Source: Microthrixaceae bacterium (GTDB lineage: Bacteria > Actinomycetota > Acidimicrobiia > Acidimicrobiales > Microtrichaceae). Taken from it: 64,000 bases of DNA. Below the pieces are notes generated by a model. That model did not search any database, was not told the origin of the DNA, and was given only the letters and a program-made list of their open reading frames with translations. The position numbers and the translations under genes were made by a program. The DNA lies in assembly GCA_023958095.1 (NCBI GenBank), contig JAMLGJ010000009.1:1-64000 (forward strand), written 5' to 3'. Numbering within the stretch: the stretch's first letter is position 1; each line of letters opens with the position of its first letter. This document shows, in pieces, positions 33,738 through 42,032 of this stretch.

Positions 33738-36542
33738 CTAGGAACAGCCGCTCGTGGTACCGCACTCGTTGCACACGTAGCACGATCCGGCCCTGGTCAT
33801 CGCCACGCCGCAGGACATGCACATCGGAGCATCCGAGGCCGACATGGCCGGCTTCGGCAGGGTCGCGCCCAGCGCCGGGGTCGGCGGATCAGGAGCCACG
33901 TCGTGGCCCTGTTCGCTGCCGACCACCGCTTCCTCGACCCCGGGAAGCGCGGGCTGCATGCGTTCGGAGTTGGCGAGCACCCCTAGTGCCTCCCTCACGT
34001 CGCGGTCCAGGTAGTCCACGGCGAGACGCCTGAAGAGGTAGTCGATGAGGCTGTTGGCGATGCGCACCTCGGGATCGTCGGTCATCCCCGCCGGCTCGAA
34101 GCGCATGCCGACGAAGGCGCCGACGAACGACTCGAGCGGTACCCCGTACTGCAGACCATGGCTGACCGATATCGCGAACGCGTCCATGATCCCGGCGAGG
34201 GTCGACCCCTGCTTGGAGACTCGGATGAACAGCTCACCCGGCCGGCCGTCCTCGTACTCCCCCACCGTGACGAAACCCTTGCAGTCCGCTACGCGGAACT
34301 CGAAGGTCCGTGAGCGGCGCGACCTGGGCAACTTCTCGCGAACGGGCCCGGTGGGACCCACAGCATCGGCCACCGCATGTGCCACCGATGCCGCAACCCC
34401 GGCTCCGTCTCCGCTCGAGGACCCGGTTCCCCCGGACTCCGCACCCTTGCCCAGGTTGAGGGGTTGGGAGACCTTGCAGTTGTCCCGGTAGAGCGCGACG
34501 CACTTGAGGCCACCCTTCCAGGCGTCGATCAGCAACCGTTCGATCTCCTCCGCGGAGGTCGACTCCGGCAGGTTCACGGTCTTCGACATCGCCCCCGAGA
34601 AGAACGGCTGGATCGCTACCATCATCGCCAGGTGCCCGGAATGGCTGATCACCGTTCCCGACTCCAGGTCGTCGCCGAAGGCGCATGCGAACACCGGCAG
34701 GTGGGACGCAGCGAGGTGGGGGGCGCCCAGGACGCTGTGGTGTTCGGCCACATGGGCAACGACCTCGGCGATCTGCGCCTCGTCGTAGCCCAGGCGTCGA
34801 AGGGCACGGGGCACCGTCTGGTTGACGATCTCGATCGTGCCGCCACCGACGAGCTTCTTGTGCTTCACCAGGGCCAGCTCGGGTTCGATCCCTGTGGTGT
34901 CGGCACCCATCATGAACGAGATCGTGCCCGTGGGGGCCGCGACGGTCAGCTCCGCGTTGCGCGCCCCATGGACCGCTATTCGGGAGTTGGCCTCCTCCCA
35001 GAGCTGCACCAGCCACTGATTCAGGTCGCTCTGGTGCTCCACGGCGTCCACCGCACGAGCTGCATCGAGGTGCTTGGCGTAGACGTGGGACCAGCCCTCG
35101 GAGTCGGTTGCGAACAGCGGCGCCGGTTCCAGCGCTTCGGCGAGCTCGGTGGAGCGCACCGCGGCCGCGCCGGTGAGGATGCCGGTCACCGCGGCCGCCC
35201 ATGCCCGGCCGTCCTCCGAGTCGTACGCCAGCCCCTGCGCCATCAGGGAGGCTCCGAGGTTGGTGTACCCGAGACCGATGTCGCGGGCCCGCCGGGACTG
35301 CTCCGCGATCGCATCCGTGGGATAGTCCGAGCCGCCCACGAGGATGTCCTGGGCGGTCACGAGCACACGACAGGTGTGGATGAAGCCCTCCACGTCGAAC
35401 TGGCCGTCCTCCCCGAGGTAGGGCAACAGGTTCACCGATGCGAGGTTGCACGCGCTGTTGTTCAGCCTGAGGTGTTCCGAACAGGGGTTGCTGGCCTCGA
35501 TGCGACCTGCGTTGGGTGTCGTGTTCCAGTCGTTGATGGTGGTGTCGAACTGCACCCCGGGATCAGCGCACTCCCAGGCGGCTGCGGCGATCTGACGCAG
35601 CAGCGAACGCGCCGGCACCTTGCGCACGACCTCACCGGTGGTCCTGGCGCGCAGCTCCCACTCACCGTCGGCGAGCACCGCCTCCATGAAGTCGTCGGTC
35701 AGGCGGACCGAGTTGTTCGCGTTCTGGTACTGCACCGAGAACGAGTCCGCACCGTCGATGTCCATGTCGAACCCGGCGTCGGCCAGCACGTGTGCCTTGC
35801 GCTCCTCGATGGCCTTGCACCAGATGAACTCCTCCACGTCCGGATGGTCGACGTCGAGGATCACCATCTTCGCGGCCCTACGGGTGGTGCCCCCCGACTT
35901 GATCGTGCCCGCGGAGGCATCAGCGCCCCGCATGAAGCTCACGGGACCCGAGGGGGTCCCGCCGTTGCCCAGCTCCTCGCTCGCCGAGCGGATCCGCGAG
36001 AGGTTCGTGCCGGCTCCCGACCCGCCCTTGAAGATCACGCCCTCCTCGGCGTACCAGTTGAGGATCGAGCTCAGCTCGTCGTCGACCTCCAGGATGAAGC
36101 ACGCTGCGGCCTGTTGGGCCACTCCCGGAACACCGATGTTGAACCAGACCGGGGAGTTGAACGAGGCACGCTGGTTGACCAGCAGGTACCGGAGCTCCTC
36201 CGCGAAGGTCTCGGCCTCCTCGGCGCCACCGAAGTGCCCGGCCTCGGTGCCCCAGCGCGTGATCGTGTCGACCACGCGGTCGATCACCTGGCGCAGCGAG
36301 TGCTCGCGCCTGTCGCTGCCCAGGGGTCCGCGGAAGTACTTCTGGGTCACGATGTTGGATGCCGTCACCGACCAACTGGTCGGGAACTCCACACCGTTCT
36401 GCTCGAACGCGACCGAGCCGTCCCGGTGGTCGACCAGCCTCGCGTCGCGCCTCGACCACTCCAGTTCCTCGTAGGGCGAACGTCCTGGCTCGGTGAACCA
36501 GCGCGTCAGCGTGGCGCTGCGGGTGACGTCGAGAGTGCTCAT
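33738..36542 (-). CDS. nrdJ: adenosylcobalamin-dependent ribonucleotide reductase (class II)
   Basis: This 934-residue enzyme reduces ribonucleotides to deoxyribonucleotides with an adenosylcobalamin-derived radical, without oxygen or a second subunit. Active-site features include FNSPVWFNIG, NPCSEHLRLNNSACNLASVNL, a GLGYTNLGASLM block and the PTGTISFMMGADTTGIEPE loop. The C-terminal tail has a zinc-ribbon-like cluster (CMSCG and CYVCNECG), as is usual for long class II enzymes. AGGAGA lies eight bases before the ATG. The nrdR repressor gene is 1.2 kb away. No class I reductase genes (nrdAB) occur in the window. The leader of about 460 bases has DnaA-box-like sites, but I found no cobalamin riboswitch in it. 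Confidence 0.96.
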   Translation of the reverse strand: MSTLDVTRSATLTRWFTEPGRSPYEELEWSRRDARLVDHRDGSVAFEQNGVEFPTSWSVTASNIVTQKYFRGPLGSDRREHSLRQVIDRVVDTITRWGTEAGHFGGAEEAETFAEELRYLLVNQRASFNSPVWFNIGVPGVAQQAAACFILEVDDELSSILNWYAEEGVIFKGGSGAGTNLSRIRSASEELGNGGTPSGPVSFMRGADASAGTIKSGGTTRRAAKMVILDVDHPDVEEFIWCKAIEERKAHVLADAGFDMDIDGADSFSVQYQNANNSVRLTDDFMEAVLADGEWELRARTTGEVVRKVPARSLLRQIAAAAWECADPGVQFDTTINDWNTTPNAGRIEASNPCSEHLRLNNSACNLASVNLLPYLGEDGQFDVEGFIHTCRVLVTAQDILVGGSDYPTDAIAEQSRRARDIGLGYTNLGASLMAQGLAYDSEDGRAWAAAVTGILTGAAAVRSTELAEALEPAPLFATDSEGWSHVYAKHLDAARAVDAVEHQSDLNQWLVQLWEEANSRIAVHGARNAELTVAAPTGTISFMMGADTTGIEPELALVKHKKLVGGGTIEIVNQTVPRALRRLGYDEAQIAEVVAHVAEHHSVLGAPHLAASHLPVFACAFGDDLESGTVISHSGHLAMMVAIQPFFSGAMSKTVNLPESTSAEEIERLLIDAWKGGLKCVALYRDNCKVSQPLNLGKGAESGGTGSSSGDGAGVAASVAHAVADAVGPTGPVREKLPRSRRSRTFEFRVADCKGFVTVGEYEDGRPGELFIRVSKQGSTLAGIMDAFAISVSHGLQYGVPLESFVGAFVGMRFEPAGMTDDPEVRIANSLIDYLFRRLAVDYLDRDVREALGVLANSERMQPALPGVEEAVVGSEQGHDVAPDPPTPALGATLPKPAMSASDAPMCMSCGVAMTRAGSCYVCNECGTTSGCS

Positions 36543-37008
36543 GTCTGTGGTCTCCTGGGCATGCGCGCCCGGGCCGGGTTGAAGGCCACGGGCTCGGGGG
36601 GTCGGGCGCGTACACGGTCGACGCAGGTGGCCGGGCGGGAGCCGATTGTACGAACGCCCAATTTGTCGACTGGGAACCCAACCCCCAGGCGGGGCTCGCC
36701 ACCTGTGCGGAGGCTCACCCCTGCCACCGTTCCGACCACCTGCGTCGAACCGTTGCGGTCGAACGCTACGAAATCCACCTTGTGGGACGAAAGGGGAAAG
36801 GCATGTGAATTGCTGTGAACAACTGGGGATGAACAACGACTCGACCGCACCCCGGGGCACGCCCGGACACCCATCGCGCTCCCATGGACACACTGCGCAT
36901 TCAACGCTGCCGACCCCTCATGGCGTTTCGGATATTTTCGCACCACGTCTCCGTCCACATGGCCTGGGCCCACCTGTGGAGAACCCGTAGTGACTATTTT
37001 CGCGGAAC
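36543..37008. promoter_or_regulatory. divergent control region between nrdJ and the RibD-like gene, with DnaA-box-like sites
   Basis: This 466-base gap has no convincing gene. On the minus strand GTTGTTCA occurs twice, 14 bases apart (about 36815-36837). TTGTTCACA (36822-36814) and TTCTCCACA (36983-36975) each differ by one base from the actinobacterial DnaA box TTGTCCACA. CCGTCCACA on the plus strand (36951-36959) differs by two. TATTTTCGC occurs twice on the plus strand (36933 and 36995). The sites could tie nrdJ expression to replication. No cobalamin riboswitch and no clear NrdR box pair were found. Confidence 0.35.
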
Positions 37009-37749
37009 ATGCTGCGTCTACAAGGGTCAGGGCCGCCACTGGACACACCTTCCGCGCTCGATGCGCTGACCGGTGGTGAGCGACCCTCCACGCCGGGGCG
37101 GCCGTGGGTGAGCACCGACATGGTCATGAGCATCGACGGCGCCTACTCCGTCGCGGGGCGCTCGGCAGGACTCAGCTCCACCGCCGACCACGAGCTCTTC
37201 CTCGCTCACCGCAATGGCGCCGACGCGATACTCGTCGGGGCCGCCACCGCCCGCACCGAGCGATACCGGCGCCCCAGACCCGACCCGGAGGCGGCGCAAC
37301 GGCGCTCGGCCAGGTCCCAGTCGCCCACCCCGCTGCTCGTCATCGTGTCGAAGAGCCTGGACCTCGGCCGGGACACACCGCTGCTGCAGGGTGAGCCACC
37401 CAATCCGATCCTGGCGCACCCGGCCACCTCCGACACCGCGATGGCTCCCGAGGGACTGGAGCTCCTCGAAGCCGGCCGGTCCGAGGTCGACCTCCATGCC
37501 CTGCTGGCCGAGCTCGCCCGGCGCGGCGTGAACCGGGTCGCCTGCGAGGGTGGCCCCGCACTGCTCGGCCAACTCGCGCGGGCCGACCTCATCGACGAAT
37601 ACCTCGTGACCCTCGCTCCGCGGCTCGCTGGAGGTCAGGACGTCGGCCTCCTGGGCGGCCTCAGCACGCCCACGCGCGACTACCGACTCCACGCCGTGCT
37701 GCGCGACGGGGACCACATGATGTGCTCCTACCGCCGGATCCGGGCCTAG
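37009..37749 (+). CDS. RibD C-terminal-domain (pyrimidine reductase-like) protein
   Basis: This 246-residue protein resembles the reductase half of RibD and dihydrofolate-reductase-fold enzymes that use NADPH. The start of the fold is STDMVMSIDGAYSVAGRSAGLS, and later HRNGADAILVGAATARTERYRRP and the CEGGPALLGQLARADLIDEYLVTLAP block match RibD_C proteins. No deaminase domain is fused. It may act in riboflavin synthesis or reduce a related substrate; no other rib genes are adjacent. No ribosome site precedes the ATG. A possible -10 (GACTAT at 36992-36997) would give a nearly leaderless message. The ends of this gene and nrdR converge. Confidence 0.8.
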   Translation: MLRLQGSGPPLDTPSALDALTGGERPSTPGRPWVSTDMVMSIDGAYSVAGRSAGLSSTADHELFLAHRNGADAILVGAATARTERYRRPRPDPEAAQRRSARSQSPTPLLVIVSKSLDLGRDTPLLQGEPPNPILAHPATSDTAMAPEGLELLEAGRSEVDLHALLAELARRGVNRVACEGGPALLGQLARADLIDEYLVTLAPRLAGGQDVGLLGGLSTPTRDYRLHAVLRDGDHMMCSYRRIRA

Positions 37750-37752
37750 GTC

Positions 37753-37773
37753 AGCCGGGTCACTCCCCCGGCT
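37753..37773. terminator. bidirectional hairpin between convergent stops
   Basis: AGCCGGG (37753-37759) and CCCGGCT (37767-37773) form a 7-bp stem that spans the gap between the reductase and nrdR stop codons. Confidence 0.5.
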
Positions 37774-38236
37774 CCGGGCGCTGGATGTCGGCTTCCTCGA
37801 GGAGCCGGATCTCCGCTTCGAAGTCCCCGGGGTTCTCGAATCCCTTGTAGACCGAGGCGAAACGCACCGCGGCGACGCCGTCCAGGGGCCGCAGCCCCTC
37901 CAGTGCGAGGGCCCCGATGCGAGCCGTCTCCACCTCGCCGCCGAGCATTCGCACACCCTCCTCGATGTCGTGCACGAGGGAGTCCAGGTCCTCCTCGGAC
38001 ACGGGCCGCCCCTTGCACGCAGCACGGATGCCGGCCTCCACCCGCAGGCGGTCGAAGGGTTCGATGCGCCCATCCCGCTTGACCACCGAGAGCTGTTGCT
38101 CCTCGACGCGTTCGAAGGTGGTGAATCGTTCGCCGCAGCCCTCGCAGAGCCGCCGCCTCCGTATGGCCTCGTCCCGGTCGGCCGACCGGGAATCGACCAC
38201 ACGGTTCTCGATGGAACCGCAGATCGGACACCGCAC
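37760..38236 (-). CDS. nrdR: transcriptional repressor NrdR
   Basis: This 158-residue repressor of ribonucleotide reductase genes opens with a zinc ribbon (CPICGS to CEGCGERFTTFE) and the DSR motif that binds DNA. An ATP-cone domain (VVKRDGRIEPFDRLRVEAGIRAAC) follows and senses ATP/dATP. It has the usual length. GTG 38236 gives the standard MRCPICGS start, with GAGG just upstream. The order lexA, LysM protein (divergent), nrdR matches that in mycobacteria. The likely target nrdJ is 1.2 kb away. Confidence 0.96.
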   Translation of the reverse strand: MRCPICGSIENRVVDSRSADRDEAIRRRRLCEGCGERFTTFERVEEQQLSVVKRDGRIEPFDRLRVEAGIRAACKGRPVSEEDLDSLVHDIEEGVRMLGGEVETARIGALALEGLRPLDGVAAVRFASVYKGFENPGDFEAEIRLLEEADIQRPEPGE

Positions 38237-38264
38237 GGCCTCGAGCGTACTGTGCCCGGGGCCA

Positions 38265-38699
38265 TCAGCCCGCTGTCGGCAGCTCCACGACCTGCCCGAC
38301 CTCCAATGAGCGCTCACCGCCGTTGAGCGCAACGATCCCGTCCACGTACCGGGCGACCTCATCGGTCGGGGCGAGCTCCGCCGCCAGGGAGGTGACGGTG
38401 TCACCCGGACCGACCACCACGTACTCCCCGGCGGACTCCGGGATCGCCGACCCGCCAGCGGACCCCAGCGGTCCGAGGAACATCGCGGCCACCCCCGCGA
38501 CAACTGCGCATGCAGCACTCAGCGCCACCCACCGCGGCCCGGCGAGGCCCCTCCGCTCCGGGGCACGCCCGGCGTCTCCACGACGACCGGCTCCGAGCCG
38601 CGCCGCGAGGCGTTCGCCGCCGTAGCGGGAGCCTCCAGCGGGCACCACGAGCTGCTGCTCCGCGTCGCCCAGGGATGTGAACTCGAGTACTGCTGCCAT
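38265..38699 (-). CDS. membrane LysM protein, probable SOS cell-division regulator
   Basis: The 144-residue protein has a cytoplasmic N terminus, one transmembrane segment (WVALSAACAVVAGVAAMFLG) and an extracytoplasmic LysM domain (EYVVVGPGDTVTSLAAEL to LEVGQVVELP) that should bind peptidoglycan. It is divergent from lexA and followed by nrdR, the position of ChiZ (Rv2719c) in mycobacteria and of DivS/YneA-type SOS division inhibitors elsewhere. LexA boxes lie in the shared control region. I infer a role in slowing division after DNA damage. The homology is by position and architecture only. Confidence 0.75.
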   Translation of the reverse strand: MAAVLEFTSLGDAEQQLVVPAGGSRYGGERLAARLGAGRRGDAGRAPERRGLAGPRWVALSAACAVVAGVAAMFLGPLGSAGGSAIPESAGEYVVVGPGDTVTSLAAELAPTDEVARYVDGIVALNGGERSLEVGQVVELPTAG

Positions 38700-38779
38700 G
38701 GATTCGATTCTCCGTCGGGGGTGTGACACCGGCCGTGCCAGCGGGATCCCGTGGACCTGCTTCTGGCCGGCTTCCGGAC

Positions 38780-38795
38780 CGGAACGCCTGTTCGA
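38780..38795. promoter_or_regulatory. degenerate LexA box 1
   Basis: CGGAAC-gcct-GTTCGA, 10 of 12 positions of the actinobacterial consensus TCGAAC-N4-GTTCGA. It is the closest of the four sites to the LysM gene. Confidence 0.45.
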
Positions 38796-38806
38796 TCGAG
38801 TCTCGG

Positions 38807-38822
38807 CCGAACGCACGTTCGA
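38807..38822. promoter_or_regulatory. LexA box 2
   Basis: CCGAAC-gcac-GTTCGA matches 11 of 12 positions of the LexA consensus. It lies in the divergent lexA / LysM control region. Confidence 0.8.
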
Positions 38823-38836
38823 AGTCAAGCATTCTT

Positions 38837-38852
38837 TCGAACAGGTGTTCCG
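38837..38852. promoter_or_regulatory. degenerate LexA box 3
   Basis: TCGAAC-aggt-GTTCCG matches 10 of 12 positions of the LexA consensus and shares its AGGT spacer with box 4. Confidence 0.55.
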
Positions 38853-38882
38853 CCATTGGCCGGCTCGCGGGTGCTACCGTGC

Positions 38883-38898
38883 TCAAACAGGTGTTCGA
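38883..38898. promoter_or_regulatory. LexA box 4
   Basis: TCAAAC-aggt-GTTCGA matches 11 of 12 positions of the consensus and ends 31 bases before the lexA start, well placed for autorepression. Confidence 0.8.
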
Positions 38899-38929
38899 TC
38901 GCCCACGGTCCCATGAGGAGCAACCCGAG

Positions 38930-39592
38930 ATGACAGCTTCCGATGCAACCCCCGAACCCGGCGAGGACCGCTCGCTCACCCAGCGCCAGCGCGACGTGCT
39001 CGAGTGCATCGACGACAGCATCCGCGACCGTGGCTATCCGCCGTCGGTGAGGGAGATCGGCGAGAGGGTGGGGTTGGCCTCCCCCTCCACGGTGCACAGC
39101 CACCTGCGGACCCTGCAGAAGCTCGGCTACCTGCGGCGCGATCCCACCAAGCCCCGCGCGATAGAGGTGACCGCAGACCTCGGCAGCGGGGCGCACGCAG
39201 AGCGCCGCCCGACACGCCATGTTCCGCTGGTGGGCGACGTCGCCGCGGGTACCGGCGTCCTCGCCGACGAACAGGTCGAGGAGTTGGTACCGCTTCCGGC
39301 GGACCTGACCGGGGACGGTGAACTGTTCATGCTCCGTGTGCGGGGTGAATCGATGATCGACGCCGGGATCCTCGACGGTGACTTCGTCGTGGCACGCGTC
39401 CAGGACGTGGTCCGCAACGGCGACACGGTCGTCGCCGGCATTCCCGGTGAGGAGGCCACGGTCAAGACCTACCGGCGCGATGGCGACACGGTGGTTCTGG
39501 AACCGGCGAACGAGGCGCTCGAGCCGATGCGCTTCGAGCGCGGTGGCGTCGACGTGTTCGGAAAGGTCGTCACCGTGTTGCGAAAGCTCTGA
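38930..39592 (+). CDS. lexA: SOS repressor LexA
   Basis: This 220-residue repressor has an N-terminal winged helix (QRQRDVLECIDDSI, then SVREIGERVGLASPSTVHSHL) and a C-terminal S24 self-cleaving domain. The cleavage site is Ala106-Gly107 in GDVAAGTG, the serine is S141 in RGESMIDAG and the lysine is K179 in ATVKTY. It represses SOS genes until RecA filaments trigger its autoproteolysis. GAGGAG lies nine bases before the ATG. It likely controls itself and the divergent LysM gene through the boxes at 38.8-38.9 kb, and recA through the box at 50.97 kb. Confidence 0.97.
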   Translation: MTASDATPEPGEDRSLTQRQRDVLECIDDSIRDRGYPPSVREIGERVGLASPSTVHSHLRTLQKLGYLRRDPTKPRAIEVTADLGSGAHAERRPTRHVPLVGDVAAGTGVLADEQVEELVPLPADLTGDGELFMLRVRGESMIDAGILDGDFVVARVQDVVRNGDTVVAGIPGEEATVKTYRRDGDTVVLEPANEALEPMRFERGGVDVFGKVVTVLRKL

Positions 39593-39601
39593 GCACGCCG
39601 C

Positions 39602-39624
39602 GCCCGGCACACACCGCTCCGGGC
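39602..39624. terminator. hairpin between lexA and dapD stops
   Basis: GCCCGG (39602-39607) pairs with CCGGGC (39619-39624) in the gap between the two convergent genes. It is short and without a T-run. Confidence 0.4.
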
Positions 39625-39659
39625 CCGGTGGCTACGTCGCAGCACCGCGACGGAGTTGC

Positions 39660-40799
39660 TCAGTTGGCGTGAAGTGCCTCGTTCAGGCCCTCGGACCAGG
39701 TGCCCTCCCGCGGCAGCACCTCTACGGCACCGGTGGTCGAGTTGCGACGGAACAGCATCCCGGAAGCCCCGCTCAGCTCGGATGCCTTCACCACCTCACC
39801 CTGTGACGTGGTGACCCGGGTGCCGGCGGTCACATAGAGGCCGGCCTCGACCACGCATCCGTCGCCGAGGGATATGCCGATGCCCGAGTTGGCACCGAGC
39901 AGGCAGTCCCGACCGACCGAGATGACCTCCTTGCCACCACCCGAGAGGGTGCCCATCACGGAGGCACCGCCCCCGAGGTCGCTGTCGGATCCGACCACCA
40001 CACCTGCGCTGATGCGTCCTTCGACCATCGATGCGCCGAGCGTTCCGGCGTTGAAGTTCACGAAACCCTCGTGCATCACCGTCGTACCCTCGGCCAGATG
40101 TGCCCCCAGGCGCACCCGGGAGCCATCTGCCACCCGTACCCCGCTGGGGACCACGTAGTCGAGCATCCTCGGGAACTTGTCGACGCCATTGACCACCAGG
40201 GGGGTGCCGGCCGCCATCGCGCGCCGCTGCGCGACCGGGAACGATGCCACGTCGCATGGCCCCGCGGAGGTCCACACCGTGTTGTTGAGCAGTCCGAACA
40301 GCCCGTCGAGGTTGCAGCCGTGGGGCTTGACCAGGCGGTGCGACAGCAGGTGGAGACGCAGGTAGCCGTCGTGGATGTCGACCGGGGCGTCGCCCAGGTC
40401 GTCGATGAAGGTCACGACCACGACGCGGTGCGTGGGCAGCACACCGGAGCCCGACTCCAGCGACGTCAACCCTGACAGCACCTCGAGGTTCGGATGCGGG
40501 GAGCCGTCCCCGGCGACCACCTCACAACGCCCGAGAACCGATTCGATCACCTCCGGGGCCAGGCGGTGGGTGGCTGGACCCGACCCGTGTCCGACCGCCT
40601 CGGCCAGGAGTGCTGCCATGGCCTGGTTCTCCTGCAGGTTCACCGCAGCGAACCAGGTGTCGAGCACGCTCTGGTCCGCATCCGCGACGGTGGCCACTCC
40701 GATCCCGAACGCGCACGGTGGCCGGTAGCCGCTGCGGTTCATTGCCGCGTCGACCAGCTGGTCGAACTCGGCTCGGTCCTTTGGGGTTCCTTCGTTCAC
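39660..40799 (-). CDS. dapD: tetrahydrodipicolinate N-succinyltransferase, actinobacterial type
   Basis: A 379-residue left-handed beta-helix enzyme that succinylates tetrahydrodipicolinate in the succinylase branch of lysine and diaminopimelate synthesis. The hexapeptide-repeat region runs from about residue 220 ([17 protein letters not shown], then [23 protein letters not shown]). The actinobacterial-type N-terminal domain contains [21 protein letters not shown]. This long form is known from mycobacteria. GTG 40799 was chosen for GGGAG five bases upstream. dapE lies 135 bases upstream on the same strand, so the two are probably co-regulated. Confidence 0.92.
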   Translation of the reverse strand: MNEGTPKDRAEFDQLVDAAMNRSGYRPPCAFGIGVATVADADQSVLDTWFAAVNLQENQAMAALLAEAVGHGSGPATHRLAPEVIESVLGRCEVVAGDGSPHPNLEVLSGLTSLESGSGVLPTHRVVVVTFIDDLGDAPVDIHDGYLRLHLLSHRLVKPHGCNLDGLFGLLNNTVWTSAGPCDVASFPVAQRRAMAAGTPLVVNGVDKFPRMLDYVVPSGVRVADGSRVRLGAHLAEGTTVMHEGFVNFNAGTLGASMVEGRISAGVVVGSDSDLGGGASVMGTLSGGGKEVISVGRDCLLGANSGIGISLGDGCVVEAGLYVTAGTRVTTSQGEVVKASELSGASGMLFRRNSTTGAVEVLPREGTWSEGLNEALHAN

Positions 40800-40934
40800 T
40801 GGCACTCCCGTCGGCCGGCCCGAACTGCCTGGCCGATGCTTCTCGTCGGTCGGACACACGGGACCCGGTCTCTCCGGCCGCCCGTATCGACCCAACAGGG
40901 TGGCACAGCACGGGTGCGGTGCCCGCCCCGGGTG

Positions 40935-42032
40935 TCAGAACCCGGAGCGGATCGCCCCGTCGAGCACGGCGTGAGCGGTCTCGATGCTGGCACGCACCAG
41001 GTGTTCCTCCCGGGTGTGGGCAAGGGTCGGGTCACCCGGACCGAAGTTGATCGCGGGGATGCCGATCTCGGCGAAGCGTGCGACGTCGGTCCAGCCGAGC
41101 TTCGCCCGCGCCGGCGACCCCGAACGCTCGAGGATCCCCGCCACGAACGGGTGGTCCAACGCCGGCATCGCAGCTGCGGCCACATCGGTCACCTCCACCC
41201 GGTCGGCCTCGTCCAGGTGCGCGGAGAGCAGCTCGTTGAGGTGTTCGGTCGCCTCATCGGTGGAACGGTCGGGCGCGAAGCGGTGGGCCACATCCAGGGT
41301 GACCTCGTCGGGGACCACGTTGCCGGCCACTCCCCCGTCCACCGCCACGGCCTGCATGGCCTCGTGGAAGTGACAGCCCTGGATCTCCGGCTGGCGCGGT
41401 TCGTAGGCATCCAGTTCCGTCAGGAGCGAACCCAGGCGGTGGATCGCGTTGCGTCCCATCCATGCCCGAGCGGTGTGGGCCCGTTCGCCGCGGAGGTGCA
41501 CGCGGACCCGCACCGAACCCTGACAGCCCGCCTCGACCGCGGCTCCGGTGGGTTCTCCGAGGACCGCCACGTCCCCCGCGAGCAGGTCAGGGCGCGTGTC
41601 GACCAACTCGCCCAGGCCACTGTGGCGCGCCGCCACCTCCTCGCGGGCGTAGAACACGAAGGTGAGGTCAACCGGCGGTTCACGGTGCGCCTCGGCGAGG
41701 GCGAGCATCACCGCGAGGCCCCCCTTCATGTCGGCCGAACCGACCCCCCAGAGGGTGTCTCCGTCGATGCGTGCTGCAGCGTTTCCGTTCGCCGGCACCG
41801 TGTCGGTGTGGCCGCCGAGGACCACCCGGCTGCGCCGTCCGAGGCTCGTGCGGGCCACCAGGTTGTCGCCGACCCTCGTGCACTCGAGGTGCTCCATGTC
41901 GCCCAGACGCTGCGCGAGGAACTCCACGAGCTCCTGTTCCTCGAAGCTCTCCGAGGCGATGTCGACCAGTTCGCCGGTCAGGGCCAGGAGGTCCATCGAG
42001 CCGCCGAGCGGAGTCTCCCGGGAGCGGCTCAC
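40935..42032 (-). CDS. dapE: succinyl-diaminopimelate desuccinylase
   Basis: This 365-residue M20 metallopeptidase-family enzyme removes succinate from N-succinyl-LL-diaminopimelate. Metal-site motifs are VVLGGHTDTVPA, GSADMKGGLAVML and the catalytic glutamate pair in FYAREEVAARHSGLGEL. The dimerisation domain begins near QGSVRVRVHLRGERAHTARAW. The GTG at 42032 overlaps the stop of the membrane-protein gene (GTGA), suggesting coupling. ATG 41996 is an alternative. dapD follows and dapC lies just upstream of the membrane-protein gene, so three steps of the pathway are in order. Confidence 0.9.
   Translation of the reverse strand: MSRSRETPLGGSMDLLALTGELVDIASESFEEQELVEFLAQRLGDMEHLECTRVGDNLVARTSLGRRSRVVLGGHTDTVPANGNAAARIDGDTLWGVGSADMKGGLAVMLALAEAHREPPVDLTFVFYAREEVAARHSGLGELVDTRPDLLAGDVAVLGEPTGAAVEAGCQGSVRVRVHLRGERAHTARAWMGRNAIHRLGSLLTELDAYEPRQPEIQGCHFHEAMQAVAVDGGVAGNVVPDEVTLDVAHRFAPDRSTDEATEHLNELLSAHLDEADRVEVTDVAAAAMPALDHPFVAGILERSGSPARAKLGWTDVARFAEIGIPAINFGPGDPTLAHTREEHLVRASIETAHAVLDGAIRSGF

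Noticed and set aside
36740-36765. LexA box in the nrdJ leader
   Set aside because: TCGAAC occurs twice here but as a direct repeat with a seven-base gap, not as the inverted TCGAAC-N4-GTTCGA arrangement.
34377-36818. 813-codon open frame opposite nrdJ
   Set aside because: It is a mirror frame of nrdJ with no recognisable domain and no promoter or ribosome site of its own.
36543-36842. Cobalamin riboswitch upstream of nrdJ
   Set aside because: It was expected from B12 dependence. The B12-box and the other conserved cobalamin elements could not be found on the minus strand; the only similar string is the ribosome site itself.
36543-37008. NrdR box pair in the nrdJ leader
   Set aside because: No two copies of an ACAC-AT-rich-GTGT palindrome at helical spacing could be seen.
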